Shown here: piece by piece, positions 45,407 through 56,889 of the stretch
How positions within the stretch are numbered: position 1 is the stretch's first letter
How the letters are laid out: each line of letters begins with the position of its first letter
From: Holtermannia corniformis
Lineage: Eukaryota > Basidiomycota > Tremellomycetes > Holtermanniales
NCBI GenBank assembly: GCA_001599935.1
Contig: BCIJ01000003.1
Location: forward strand, 634,926 to 698,925
DNA length: 64,000 nt
Reading direction: 5' to 3'
Position numbers and translations under genes: made by a program
The notes under the pieces: generated by a model
Told to the model about the DNA's origin: nothing
Database searches by the model: none
Seen by the model: only the letters and a program-made list of their open reading frames with translations

Positions 45407-48400
45407 ATGGCTCGCAAAGACGCAAAGAGGCGCAAGGTAGATACAGACGCAGTAGAGCACAACAACGACGAACCGCAAGAGCAGCAAGTAGAACAGCACC
45501 AAGACAAGACGGAGCAGCAGGAGGACAGCGACAGGGAGGCTTGGGACGACTTTGCGGCCGATTACTATGAAAGTGAGTCCCCTGCAGCTGACGGTGTGGG
45601 TGGGATGGGGAAGAGATGATTCGGGTCATGTCGAACCGCGCAGTCTGTGCGCCATCTCGTAGAGCTACTCGCGCCAAGCTCAATCGACGGGGGCGAACTG
45701 CGCGGCTTGACAGCTCTACAGTCTCGGCACACGCCGTGCCCATCTCGGATACCTATCGCGATCGTTGTCTGAAACCTTCGCGCGTCCACACCGATCGTGC
45801 CAGGTGTAAAGCCGTCTGCAGCTGTCTTCCTGCCACCTATCGCTGCTACCCGTGGCCGTTTGCAGACGCAAGTACACTGAGCTACTGCGGTCAATTGCGT
45901 CCGTTCAGCGCCGTAGAGGACCGCTCGAGACTGGAAGGAATAGCCGATTGTGTCCTTGAATTGGTCCAAGTTATATCCGAGTTGGTTCGAGGGCTGTGCA
46001 GCTATGATGCTACTGGTCTTCCGACCGTCTTCTCGCTCCATCGACCGATCGACTCCAAACGTGATCGAGGTCAAGCTGCTCAAAAGCGCGCAGCGCGCAG
46101 CGTCAACTCGCGCTTCAGAGCGTCAGACTCATAATCGCTAGCTAGCAAACCGACACGATCACACGCTCAAGATACCAGCTGTTCCCTCGATGAGACTCGC
46201 AGATCTACGAGCGTTCAGTTGGAGACTCTTGATTCTTGGTCTCGTTGCGACGTGCGGTCGAGTGCGGCTACGATCCTGGTCGAGGCTCGCTAGCGCTCAG
46301 CGAGCTCGGATCAGTCCTTGTAGCTAGAACACAGCAACCGCTCGAGTGTGGACTCAGTCAGCTGATGTCGACAGCTGTGACAACGCAGTCTAGACTCGCA
46401 TGCGGCGAGTCAACCTGCGCCTCCACAGCTACCGCTCAGTCGAAGCTTGCCGGTCCTCTTTGTCGAAGATCACAGCTGCTATCAAGCACCTTTCTGAGCT
46501 ACCTAGCGGCACACGGTCGCTCATGTACATGTGAGCGACGGCCGGACCGACGAGATAGCTCTTTCGCGTACTTGCTTGAATAGTTGATATCAACGATATA
46601 GTGCAGATTGCGTTGGGTGCTGGATGGTCGCGCGCGTGACAGCGATCGGAGACTAGTCGGTGTCTCATGTTCGGCAGCCCCGGTAGCAAGGCCAAGTATT
46701 GAGCCGTGGTCCGCTCGATAGAGCGCCGCCATGGCGATACGTAGCTCAGTGAAAGAGGAACCTCTGCCGCAAGATCAGGCGTGAGCTATAGCTTGCGACT
46801 GCAAGGATACGACGTTTCTGTCCTTTGGCAGCTATAACCGCGAAATCACCGTGTCCACACGGACGACGTGAGCTAGCGCACAGCTGACCAAATTGATCAC
46901 GGGCCAGTCGTATCTCGTCGACGAGGTCACTGAGGTTGCCGCTTCAAAGCTCGATCACAGCTTGACTCGGTCATCAATCCTCGTCCGTTGTTTGCAGAGT
47001 GCATGTCTAGCCTGTAACGCATTCGTGAATGATCAGACCAAACTCGAGCCTTCTGCGCACAACTCGATCCGCGTAGCGCCCATGTCGCCGAGCTGGAGGT
47101 CCACCAGCCAGGCCGCTTGTAAGCGGTGTGGATGTGAGACGTAGCTCGAACGCTTGGGTGCTCTCGCTGCCTGAGTGATAGAAATTGGACTCGTACCCTG
47201 CATCTGCTGATTGCTGCCAGGAGCTTGAACGTGACACCACGACGGCTATCGTTCAGCGCGCCTTGCAGGATTCAGCACTTTTCAGTGGCAAGGACTTTCC
47301 GTAGTCAAGTATCATCAGTTTGAAGAAGCGCGCCGCCGCGAGCCCGGATGAGACGTCGTTGCCTACTTTGCACTTGAATGGGTTCGACAAGCTACTTTGA
47401 TCGCTCGGATATCGTATAGAGTTGCGGGACTCGTACCCTAACAATCGTTGATCTGAGCTGAGCACCGGAGTGCGACACGTAACCACCGTCGAGCGGCTTT
47501 CTGCAACACGTCGAGCTGTGAGGGCAAGTCGACTACGCACGCGCAGTGGTTTGTGGCTTTACGAAGCTTCCGGCAACCTGCTACATTAGAGCAGGGATCT
47601 GTTGTCTTCCGAAGCCATCAAACGACGGCATTGCGGCATACCTTAGATCTCGGACGAGATTGGCGAGAGCGTGTAGCGGTGCTCCCTGTGACAAAGTCAA
47701 GGCAACCGCCCATGCGAATCAGATCATACGCTGCCGGCGAGTCGGTGCTGTAGTCAGATCCATGTACGGTGCAAGCGGCAAGTTTGGTCATGGCAGAGGT
47801 TCCGGCTTGGTCCAGTACACGCTGGATCAGCATCGTGAGACTCTTCGACCACCACGACATTACCTACTGTGTCGCGCATTATTTGACGCATTCGAGGAGC
47901 CGTGGGTGCGGCTTCAACGTTAGAGCAGACCGATAGCAGGCTACCAACTTTTGTGTATGGCCCGTATCGGTTTGTACACACACGATAACCACGTCGCGCT
48001 CGGTTGCCCACGGGTTTTATCAGTATGTTGAGCATCCGAGCAGACCGACGGCCGGCTACCGAGCTGTGCAAAGCTAAAACGCACGCCCTGTCCGCCGCTT
48101 TGCGCGCGCACGAGTATCGTGTGGCGCTTGAATGCCAACAGGGTTGACCGGTACAGACTGCTGAAAACCACATCGTTGCTCTGCGACGGTACGATGGTCG
48201 TTGCACACCAGGAGCGAGGCAGATCCCGTCACGTTTGCATACCTCGCCGCGATATGGACTGACCGCCTGCAGTCGTCGAGCAGCTCCCACTAGAGCTGCA
48301 CCGCAACTTTGCGCTCTTGCGCGAGCTCGACGATCAGACACAACGTGAGTTGCACCCAACGCGTTTCCACGTGCACGGGCTCACAGTCATTCAGTACACA

Positions 48401-49488
48401 CGAGCAATCTCCTCGTCCAGCTCCGCGACTACATCTCGCGGCGACTTCCTGAAACCACGCGTGATGCGCAGCCGTCACCCGTCAAGTTAGCTCCTGCACT
48501 CGCGCCAATCGAGACCGGCGTGCCAAATGCCGACGGCCAGGGCGGGCTTGTCGTTGCACCGCCCGAGCCAACCGTGAATGGCGACTTGAAATCTAGCACC
48601 CAACCTCAGACACTAAGCTTCCCTTGTCGAAATCCTAAGACGGTGTCGCCGAGCAAGTCGGCGGCGTTGGCTTCGCCCGTCAAGCCGCCTTATACCCTAT
48701 TGCCTGGGATAGCCAAGCTGTCACGGGAAATGGTGCGCGGGGCGGAAGAAAAGGTCGCGCTGGCCCAGGGAGCGTACAACACTGTGAGCGCGCTGCGAGC
48801 TGCTTCCCTACATACTGATATCATCAGATCGACCGCCATATCCGTTCGCTCGATGCCGCGCTGCTCAACTCGGAGACGTCTCTACAGCTCGGTCTACGAC
48901 CCAACACGCACGCATCTACAACGATCGAGCCACCTGTGGCGTCGACATCTGCGCTGCCTGCGGATACAGACGAGATCACGATCGGCATGGGCGGCGGTGG
49001 CGCCGGTCGACGGTCGAAGAAGAGCAACGGCAAAAAGAAGCGCAAGCAGCCGCAGGAGGAGCTCGAGATGATTGAAGTCCCTGCGCTGGGTGAGGGTGCG
49101 CTCTCGTCTGCTGTCGCTGGTTCGGGTGGGCTGGTCCCGGCAGCGTTTGATCTCGCAGTGGATCCGTAAGTGTTGGGCTGCCGGAGGGATGGCGCTGACG
49201 GTGCAGAAACGAGCCGCGGTATTGCTACTGTCAGCAGGTATCTTATGGCGAGGTGCGTTGGATCCAACTCTGCTGTTGGTCCATGACTGACGCTGCTGCA
49301 GATGATAGGATGCGAGGTGAGCTCTGGCCGCTTGTCAAAAGCCGCGCTGACTCGCGCAGAACGAGGAATGCCCGCTCGAGTGGTTCCACCTGGCCTGCGC
49401 GGGCCTGACGGTCGCGCCGACGGGCAAGTGGTGGTGCGAAAAGTGCCGGCCCAAGCCTGCCAAGCCGAGTGGGCATCGGCGGCGGTGA
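45407..49488 (+). CDS. ING-family PHD-finger chromatin protein
   Basis: Subunit of a histone acetyltransferase or deacetylase complex (Yng1/Yng2/Pho23 group) that reads methylated H3K4. Exon 1 encodes a charged N-terminus (MARKDAKRRKVD) and ends AADYYE. It joins in phase across a 2,700-base intron (45573-48272) to IVEQLPLELHRNFALLRELD, the classic ING helix, then TSNLLVQLRDYISRRL. A Pro/Ser region and lysine-rich stretch (KSNGKKKRKQPQEE) precede the C-terminal PHD finger: CYCQQVSYGEMIGC, CPLEWFHLACAGL and KWWCEKCRPK, with the expected Cys4-His-Cys3. Introns other than the first are about 40-60 bases. The stop is at 49486-49488. Confidence 0.88.
47187..47510. repeat. Degenerate repeat pair in the ING intron (240-base period)
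   Basis: GGACTCGTACCCT occurs at 47187-47199 and again at 47427-47439. The following bases are similar but diverged (GTGACACCACGAC versus GCGACACGTAACC), as are those just before (CGCT..GGATA..). This suggests an old tandem duplication. Confidence 0.45.
47923..48150. repeat. Degenerate repeat pair in the ING intron (115-base period)
   Basis: GAGCAGACCGATAGCAGGCT at 47923 recurs as GAGCAGACCGACGGCCGGCT at 48038. Downstream, ACACGATAACCACGTCGCGC and GCACGAGTATCGTGTGGCGC are also alike. The unit length and decay resemble an ageing tandem array. Confidence 0.45.
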
Positions 49489-49970
49489 AGCAGTGTATCG
49501 TAGAGATCATGTATCGACCGGTTTGCAGCAGCCACCGCTCAGCCAGAGTGCCACCGTCTCGAGCTTGAGCCTCCAAACGGCACCGGGCGCACCGTCACCC
49601 TCTCGACTCGCAACCACGACGAGCGCTCTCAGTCTCATCAAGCAACGTCGCGCTGCTGTAGCTTGGGCCATCCCAACGTCGCTGCCGACAGCGAGGCTCA
49701 AATCCAGCGACGGTGATTGATCAGCTGGCTGGCTTTCGACGAGCTGGCGGCTGATCAGTCGACCGGTGAGTGTTGTTCTTATACCGGTGTGGGATCCTGG
49801 GGCTCGAGCACTGTGGGACTAGCACGTAGCGCTGATCGAAAAGATCTTGATCACAGTGCTATTGCCAGGATCAACTGTAGGTCTGTGCGGAATGGACCGC
49901 GGCCCAAGCTTTGATGGCGTTTCCCCGACCTATTGTATGCTCGTTCTCGTGCTGACTGTTGCTCAGCAGC
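49489..49970. other. Intergenic region upstream of a conserved unknown gene
   Basis: 482 bases with an imperfect inverted repeat (GATCAGCTGGC near 49719 and GGCGGCTGATC near 49747). No gene supported. Confidence 0.3.
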
Positions 49971-51645
49971 ATGACCTCTCGGTCCAGACGGCCTCTCGCT
50001 GTCGACACGGTCCCAAGCAACGATGACATCTTTGACCCGTCGCGCCGTGCCATCCTCCCCTTTCCAACCCGACTCCGCGCGGCGCACGCCAAACTCGGTC
50101 TCGAACCACCTCGACCGCCGTCTCTCCCGTACACTATCCCCAGTCCGTCCGGTGCAGCCGAGGGCCGGCCCGAAGACCTCGATGCTCGAAGCGATGATGC
50201 GTCGGCCGACGTCGCGTACGCTCTCGACCTGCTCGGCGACGATCGAGGCGGCGATGAACCCGGCGGCGGCGGTAAGAAGCGTAAAGTCCCAATGTCGTCG
50301 ATCCAAGGCCCTGCACTGGATAGCGTGCCCGCGTCGCATGTGACTAGACGGCACAAGCCGTCACCGGCCGCACGGTCCCTCATGTTCCACAAACGCCTGT
50401 TCATGCGGCGCAAGGACCAGATCCTGACGTTGCAGAATGACGCGCTCGAGACGATCAATGCGCACTACAAGAGCTCGATCGCAGATGGCTTGGTGGCGGA
50501 CATGGTGCCCAAGGTCGAAGACCTGCAATCGCTCTGGAAGGGCCTTGAGAGCGTCGGCGTCGGTCAGTGGCCGTGGGACCGGGTCGCGTACAAGGGTAGA
50601 GGCGCGATCGAGTCGACCGAGCCAGCGAGCAAGCCAACGCTAGGTCAATGGCGCGTCAGGTCGTGGCGGCGCCGCGGAAGGCCAGTGAAAAGAACTCGAC
50701 AGCAGAAGCGGACAGGGTGGATCCCCGAAGGCAGCTTTGAGCTTGAGATTACGTCGAGTGGTATGTCGAGCGCTCCTCGATCCTGTCCACGAGCTGACTC
50801 GTCAGCATCGGCAACGCCGCGTCAGAACCAACAGCTCTTGAGCCAGCTCCGAGCGCACGTGCAAGAACTGCTCAACCTGTCAATCACACCACCTACCAAG
50901 TCCAAGAAACACGGCCACAAGATCAAGGCGCCCGCGAATTCTCCGTCCAGTACCGCGCTCGCACCGCCATCGACGAGCTCGCCGACAAAGTCGCCGGCAT
51001 CAGACGCCGTGACCGAGCTCGATGGCAGTAACGACACGGTCGGCAGCAAGAAGAAGAAAGGCAAGAAGAAGCGCAGTGCGCTCGCAAACAATTCAAACCC
51101 TCACCACGTCAAGAACTGTGCGTTGTTCCAATCCGCAGCGAGCCCGTCGCTGACCTTACAGACGTGCCGTCCCGGACGGTCGCAGCGCCCGATCCAAACC
51201 ACAGCTCGGTGCTTTCCAGCCTGCTGTTCCCCATGCCGCATCGGTTCTTTGCCGCGCGCCCACCCAGCGCAACGGCCGACACGAGCACGGTCGCGACCGA
51301 CGACTTTATCTGTGCCTCGTGCGAGTACTCGCTCTTCTTTGGCGATCGCGAGAGTATGCGCCGTGCGATTGCCAAGCGCAAAAAGGAGCTGCGCCGACGG
51401 CAGCGCGTGCTCGAGCGCGCAAAGGGCGTCACCGAGGGTCGCAAGCCTGGCACGAGCGGGCACTATCACGGCGATGACGAGGACGACTGGTGTGATGAAG
51501 ACGATGGAGGGTGCACGTGAGTGCTCGCTGCTGGTGTTTGTGAATGTGCGTGCTGATGGATCGTGACAGGTGCGGGGGTGCAGCGCGCGACCGCGAAGCT
51601 CGAGAGCGAGCGCGCAAAGGCCGGATCAAAGACGACGTGCATTGA
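49971..51645 (+). CDS. Conserved fungal protein with C-terminal CxxC and basic helix
   Basis: Protein of about 490 residues, function not known to me. The N-terminal third has FDPSRRAILPFPTRLRAAHA and an acidic stretch, then SLMFHKRLFMRRKDQILTLQ and NDALETINAHYKSSIADGLV, a helical region. The middle is low complexity. The C-terminal part is the most conserved looking: HHVKNYVPSR (across an intron), a segment ATDDFICASCEYSLFFGDRE, then a long basic helix (RRAIAKRKKELRRRQRVLE) and CDEDDGGCTCGG, which together offer several cysteines for a small metal site. Basic patches suggest nuclear location. Four to six introns, all short. The start at 49971 is the first in-frame ATG. Confidence 0.65.
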
Positions 51646-51967
51646 CGCGTCTGTCGATGATCCGTGGCTGTGACTGCTCTCTGTTTTGCTCTGTCTCTCG
51701 CATCGCATCGTGACGATCCCATAATGACCCGCGTGCCGCACTCTCGTTTCTGTCTTTTCTTGTCCTCGTACCACCCACCCTCTCCCTCTCTCTTGTCACG
51801 TTCGCATGTCCCTGTCGAGCACTGGTGCGCTGTCGATGCATAGGTAGCTGCTTGACGTTGACCATGCACGAGATTGCCATTGTCCTTCACGTGATGCAAA
51901 CTCGAAGCTGCTTGTTCGTTGGCCATGTCGCTATGGACAGTGATCCACAGCAATCTGAACATTCAAC
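51646..51967. promoter_or_regulatory. Region upstream of PSD1
   Basis: 322 bases. A pyrimidine-rich tract (CCACCCACCCTCTCCCTCTC, about 51771-51790) is the kind often seen in fungal promoters. Nothing else recognised. Confidence 0.35.
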
Positions 51968-53783
51968 ATGCTGCCGACCATGTCCTTACGGAGTGCAGCG
52001 AGCACTAGCAACCCAGCGATGCAGATCGCACGCCGGATCTCTGCTCGCTCCCATCGCACGTCCCTCTCGATCCGTCCCCGCTTCAACTCCAACTCGACTC
52101 GTCCACCCACACCCAAGAGCAGTCCCCAAGCAGGCGCAGAACAGCGCCAGGCGCCTCTATCCAGTCCGTACTCTAGTTCCAACTCCCGATCGGCACTCAC
52201 ACCAAACTGACAGGTCGGCTCGCGCACGCTTGGAAATCCACCCCGATCAAATGGTACCCTATCCCGCTCGCTCTGGGTGCGCTCGTGCTCGTAGGTGTGC
52301 AGTATCGTAAACAGCTGCGGGACGGCCACGGGATCAAGATTGAGCAGCAGGGCGAGGATGGCGCGGTGGTGCACGTCAACGGTGGTGGGCCTTGGCAGGT
52401 GAGTCGCTCGCGTCGCTATGAAGCAGAGGCGACTTGATGTAATGTAGGTCCAAGTCCTTGGTGCGCTGCCTTTACGATCTCTATCCCGGCTCTGGGGCTA
52501 CCTTAACGGTCTTGTCCTGCCCGTCTGGTTCCGACCGTTCGGGTTCAAGCTCTACGCGTCCATCTTTGGCTGCGACCTCGATGAGATTGAGCCTCAAGAC
52601 TTGACGCAGTACGCGTCCCTCGGCGAGTTCTTCTACCGTCGCCTGAAAGACGGCGCTCGCGTCGTCGACTCGACCGCGACAATCGTGAGCCCCGCTGATG
52701 GCCGCGTCCTACACTTTGGCGAGATTGCAGGCGAGCAGGTCGAGCAGGTCAAGGGTATGACCTACTCGCTCGAAGCCCTGCTCGGTGTCGAGGGCAAATC
52801 GGCGCACGACCCGGTCCATGTCGAGTATGCCGATTCGCACCGCGAGGGCCGGAGCGTCGATGGTGCGTGCCGTGTCGGTGTCTACCTCTACTGGCTGACC
52901 CGCGCAGATGAACACTTTGCAAACATTAACGATATCGACTACTCGCTCTCGTCCCTGCTTGGGACCTCGAAAGGCTTGACCCAAGTGCAAGACGACAAGT
53001 CAAACGACGTGGCCCGACCGAACCCCAAGACGGACACGCTCCAGCACGACGCTTCCGTCGCTGCCTCGCTCGGCACCTCGGCCGTCTCGTCAATCACCCA
53101 AGACGGCAAGAGTAGTGCCCCGGGTACCGAGTTGCCACTCATGAACAAGGGGAACAAGCTCTTCTTCCTCGTCGTGTACCTCGCCCCGGGCGACTATCAC
53201 CGCTTCCACAGTCCCGTCCCGTGGGTTGTCGAGCGCCGCAGGCATTTCACAGGTACGTCTCTGCGCTGAGCCTCGGTCGCTGACAGCCATGCAGGCGATC
53301 TGTTCTCCGTCTCGCCGTATATCGCGAACCGGTTAAAGGACCTGTTTGTACTGAATGAGCGAGTCGCTTGTGAGTTGCAACGATCGCGGGCTGCAAGCGT
53401 GGCTGATCCCACAGTGCTCGGTCGATGGAAACACGGGTTCTTTAGCATGGTGCCCGTTGGCGCGACAAACGTCGGTAGCATCAAGGTCAACTTTGACGAG
53501 GTACGTCTGACGCCCCTGTGTCAACGAGCGCTGATCCGCTTAGGCTCTGCGTACCAACACGTCACGCCCCAGCCACCCTCCACACACGTACACTGAAGCC
53601 ATCTACGCATCGGCTTCAAAGCTCCTCCGCGGTCAACCCCTGCTAGCGGGTGAAGAGATGGGCGGGTTCCAACTCGGGTCCACGATCGTGCTCGTGTTCG
53701 AGGCGCCGGCCGACTTTCACTTTCAAGTCGAGGCTGGTAAAAAGGTGCGCGTGGGTCAAGCGCTGGGCACGCTGCCAGAGTAG
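51968..53783 (+). CDS. PSD1: Phosphatidylserine decarboxylase, mitochondrial type (Psd1)
   Basis: Makes phosphatidylethanolamine from phosphatidylserine in the mitochondrial inner membrane. The first 80 residues are rich in Arg, Ser and Pro without acids, a presequence. A membrane helix follows ([16 protein letters not shown]). The catalytic domain shows [81 protein letters not shown] and IKVNFDE. The self-cleavage site LGST appears in [14 protein letters not shown]; the serine becomes the pyruvoyl cofactor of the alpha subunit. About six exons. Relative to yeast Psd1 it has an extra polar loop around [13 protein letters not shown]. Stop at 53781-53783, 78 bases from the convergent eL24 stop. 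Confidence 0.93.
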
Positions 53784-53861
53784 TAGAGGCAATGTATCCC
53801 GTGCGTGACAGCGATCCATCACCAGCTATAGGTACAAGTGCGTTGCACGTCAACGGCCCGC

Positions 53862-54464
53862 TTAGCGACCGCCCTTGCCGCCCTTCATTGCCTGCTTGGA
53901 GATCTTGGGCGCCGTCGGGGCCGAACCGGCAGGCTTTTGCACATCAGCACCAATTCCACAGAGCTCGAGCGACGCACCTTGGAAGCCTTCTTCGACTCCT
54001 TGTCACGCTTCTGCTCCTTGGCCTTGGTGATGGCGGCCTGGCGGGCAGCGTTACGGACCTCGGGCTTGGTGTTGCGCTTGGCGAGGATAGCGGCCAAGTC
54101 GGCACCGACAATACCTCGCTGGTGCTTTACGTTTTTGCGCGAGCGCTTCTTTGCAACCTCTTCAGTGATGCCCTTCTTGTGCATACGGCTACGTCAACCG
54201 TCAGCTCCGGTCCGCTCGCACCGAGCCGGATCGACTGACCGGAACACCTGGGTCCACGAAATCTTACGCGGGTTCTTCCTTTGCAGGAAAAGCGACTCGT
54301 TCTTCGAGTTCAAAAAGCGGAACGTCTGGGAATCAGGTGTGAGCTGCTGGCTAGCGAGCGAGCGAGCGAGCGGTCCAACACACCTTGGAGTCGATCCGGA
54401 CAAAGGTCCGACCCTTGGAAGGGTAGACTTTGAAGCCGCTAAAGTCGCAACGTTCCACACGCAT
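53862..54464 (-). CDS. RPL24: 60S ribosomal protein eL24
   Basis: Large-subunit protein, about 150 residues. The start [18 protein letters not shown] and then [10 protein letters not shown] carry the family's conserved N-terminus; the next exon gives [20 protein letters not shown] and [14 protein letters not shown]. The following exon is [20 protein letters not shown], and the last is rich in Lys, Ser and Gly, ending AMKGGKGGR. In yeast the first Cys is part of a zinc site; here a single CDF is visible with the partner cysteines not evident, as in many fungi. The second intron contains a short GCGA tandem run (54353-54371). Start ATG at 54462-54464. Confidence 0.92.
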
Positions 54465-55333
54465 TCTTGATCTGTTGGTGTTGAGTCGCGGCGGGGAGAG
54501 TAAGGGTGATCGAGGGCGAGGCGAGTAGGGTCATGTCGGTCCGAGTTGTCGTACGTTCCAGGATTCGTAGAGCACCATGCCGACCATTCCGTCACCAGCA
54601 CGACCATATCCACCATCGCAGCATCCACCACACGTCAACAAGCAAGGAGTGTCGATTGTCGAGCAGTAGAGGGATTGATTCCATGCCGGTTGCAAGTTGT
54701 CCGAATCACATTCAAAGAGAAAGAGATGGAGACCCGTCAGCACCCGCCCTCCCTCTACCAGCGTGTCCACGTACCGTCTGGGTCTTGCTGAATGACTCTC
54801 GCCTCGCGTTCAACGTCGACAAAGTGGTAGCAGCACTGGCGGGAGGGAACGGAAGCAAAAGTAGCGAATGTGGCACTTGTCGGCGATGCGAGTGTGGCGC
54901 GCGTCTTAACGCCGATGGGTCGGTTGTCAAGCGCAGCGCTGTAGAGGGGTGCAGAGGCTCAGAGAAGTCCATGTAGAGTGAGCACTGTTGGGCGCTTGAA
55001 CGTGACTAGAAAGCCATGCCATGCATGTCACTGGTGGTGTACTCTTGGAGCGGCAGAGGGCGCTAGTACCCTCTCGATCTCTCTCGCCGTGCTCATCCTC
55101 GAGCAGCAGCACGGTCCATCACGCGGTTGAAATGATGCAGAGCCGATTGGTCACGCGCTCGTCAGACACGCTTGCGACTGATCTCCCATATTGCGCGTGC
55201 GCCTTGAAATGCACCACAGACCCTGGTAGCATGACGCATTGCAGTGCTTGCGTGTCAGATTGCTACATTCGAGTCATGTGCTGCAGACCAAGCAACGCAG
55301 ATCCATCTCTCGTCCACTAGATCACTAGCACGC
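54465..55333. other. Region between eL24 and uL14 genes
   Basis: 869 bases, including the eL24 promoter and the uL14 3' end. Overlapping open frames on both strands (54506-54976, 55021-55320) show no family resemblance. I do not support a gene here. Confidence 0.3.
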
Positions 55334-56880
55334 TTAGCAGACGGTACCGGCGTTGGCGGCGATACGAGGCCACAAGTCTGCGCACTCCTTTGCGACGGGG
55401 CCAGTGATACCGGAACCCTTCATCTCGCCCTTGGGGTTGACAATGACGCCGGCGTTGTCTGCGAGCGTTAGCCGAGCGCAGAACCAAGGAAAGCGAGAGA
55501 CATACCCTGGAAGTAGATAAAGACACCGTCCCTCCGGCGCCAAGCCTTGCGCTGGCGGACAATGATGGCGGGCATGACCTTTTTACGGAGCTCGGGCTTG
55601 CCCTTCTTGACAGAGGCCATGACCATGTCGCCGGCGGCGGCGGCGGGGAGGCGGTTGAGGCGCGCACCAAAGCCAATGACCGAGATGACGTAGAGGTCTG
55701 GAGGGGTGGTTAGTGTTGCGTGGTGGATGACGGGATAGAGCAAGCCAAGCATACGAAACATACGAGCCATCATAACACTGGCAATAGCAGACGGTGATCG
55801 TCTGCGGGTGCCGGAGGTGTGGCTCTTTGGAACAGCTTCTCGTTGCTTTGGCTGAGGAAACCGCTTTGCCAGCACAGATGACAGCGAACTCGGCAGATCC
55901 TGTCATGATCTGGCGACCGCAGGTTTGCCGTGCAGCTGGCAGCAGTTACCAACAGCTAGTATACGTCAAAGTCGACTGCCCCACGGCACAGCCGCATTGC
56001 GAACAGCTGTCTCTGGTATCGAGTCGGAGCGGATCGTCTTATCGCCAGATTGTGATCTGAGCTGGCTGGCAGCAAGGTGGACGGCACCTATGCAACTCGG
56101 CCACAGACGATCATCTCTAGGCTCGAAGACGCAGCCGCAGCGGTCTTGGAAGGTTTCGCCAGCCAGTAATGTTGGCTCAGTCGCGCGTCCCAGCACTGTC
56201 GCACGATGTGTCCAGACCCAGGGGTAGTCGTCGGTCACATCTTCAGTCAGAAACCAGAGGCTCGACGCGCAGTAAGGAAACACAGCCATGCAAGGCTATG
56301 ACCACCAGGCCGTGCGGGCTTCAAGCTCAGTCGTAAGAACGATTTCAGCCTTGTACACGACTGAGCCTGTCAGAAAGCGATAGCCGAGAGGCTGGGGTTT
56401 CGTTGCGCGCAGGCTCAGGCGTGCAAGGTTCCAGGTTGCGACATTGATGAGAGCGACGCCGACGGTTGCGCAACGCGCGCCATGGACCATCTCTCATCTT
56501 GTGCAAAGGGTACCATGACACGTCTCGAGTCAAGACGCAATACCGAGTTGACCGGCCATCACCATGGAGTGAGCCACATAGCGTTTCAACGCTATCGCTT
56601 GATCCACCGAGATGACCCGTCCACTCGATCGCGTCCTGCTCTTCCTCGCGCCCCTTTTCGTTCCAAGCCAGGCTTCTCTGCATGCTTTTCGGCTCGCTTG
56701 CTCCAAGACAAATCTCGAATCAACACTCACTCCTGGCACCCGAGTTGTCGGCACAGTTGACGACGGCGCCAACCGGGCAGGCTGTGTCCATCAGCGCTCG
56801 TCCTTTTCCGTAGTCAAGCAGCGCAACTCACCAAGGGTCATGCGGAACTTGGTTCCGGTAGCGGCGGCTATAGATCCCAT
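55334..56880 (-). CDS. RPL23: 60S ribosomal protein uL14 (Rpl23)
   Basis: Large-subunit protein of about 138 residues at the 60S-40S interface. Exon 1 is [17 protein letters not shown], exon 2 [16 protein letters not shown], and after a 1,033-base intron (55698-56730) exon 3 gives [40 protein letters not shown] and [20 protein letters not shown]. The last exon continues [20 protein letters not shown] and ends [16 protein letters not shown]. The sequence is close to canonical uL14. An in-frame ATG nine bases upstream (56889) would add three residues. Other introns are about 60 bases. Confidence 0.92.
55698..56730 (-). other. 1,033-base intron of the uL14 gene
   Basis: Donor GTGAGTGTTG at its right end, acceptor ending CTAACCACCCCTCCAG at its left end (minus strand). 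Ribosomal-protein introns often host snoRNAs or take part in autoregulation, but I could not find convincing paired C/D boxes by eye. Open frames inside have no family resemblance. Confidence 0.65.
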
Positions 56881-56889
56881 CCCATCCAT

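Larger units (their letters stand above)
45573..48272 (+). other. 2,700-base intron of the ING gene
   Basis: Starts GTGAGTCCCC and ends with GGACTGACCGCCTGCAG, so both borders match the local consensus. No coding frame inside shows family resemblance, on either strand. Degenerate internal repeats are visible (see separate entries). A nested gene, a non-coding RNA or a decayed mobile element are all possible. Confidence 0.7.

Noticed and set aside
45565..46134. Two opposed frames of 172 residues each within the ING intron
   Set aside because: They overlap head to head, are rich in Arg, Ser and Cys, and show no motif. GC-rich sequence commonly gives such chance frames.
47754..48359. 201-residue minus-strand frame at the right end of the ING intron
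   Set aside because: It overlaps the conserved ING exon and the degenerate repeats; the translation has no recognisable motif.
48824..49576. 250-residue minus-strand frame
   Set aside because: It is antisense to the ING gene's low-complexity and PHD exons; Pro/Arg/Ser-rich with no domain.
49959..51566. Uninterrupted 535-residue frame
   Set aside because: The 5' part is real, but the continuous reading ignores introns; downstream of about 50,640 the frame turns into Arg/Ser/Cys-rich filler while another frame carries conserved segments.
54353..54371. GCGA tandem run as a possible functional repeat
   Set aside because: It is a short microsatellite within an eL24 intron, too small to interpret.
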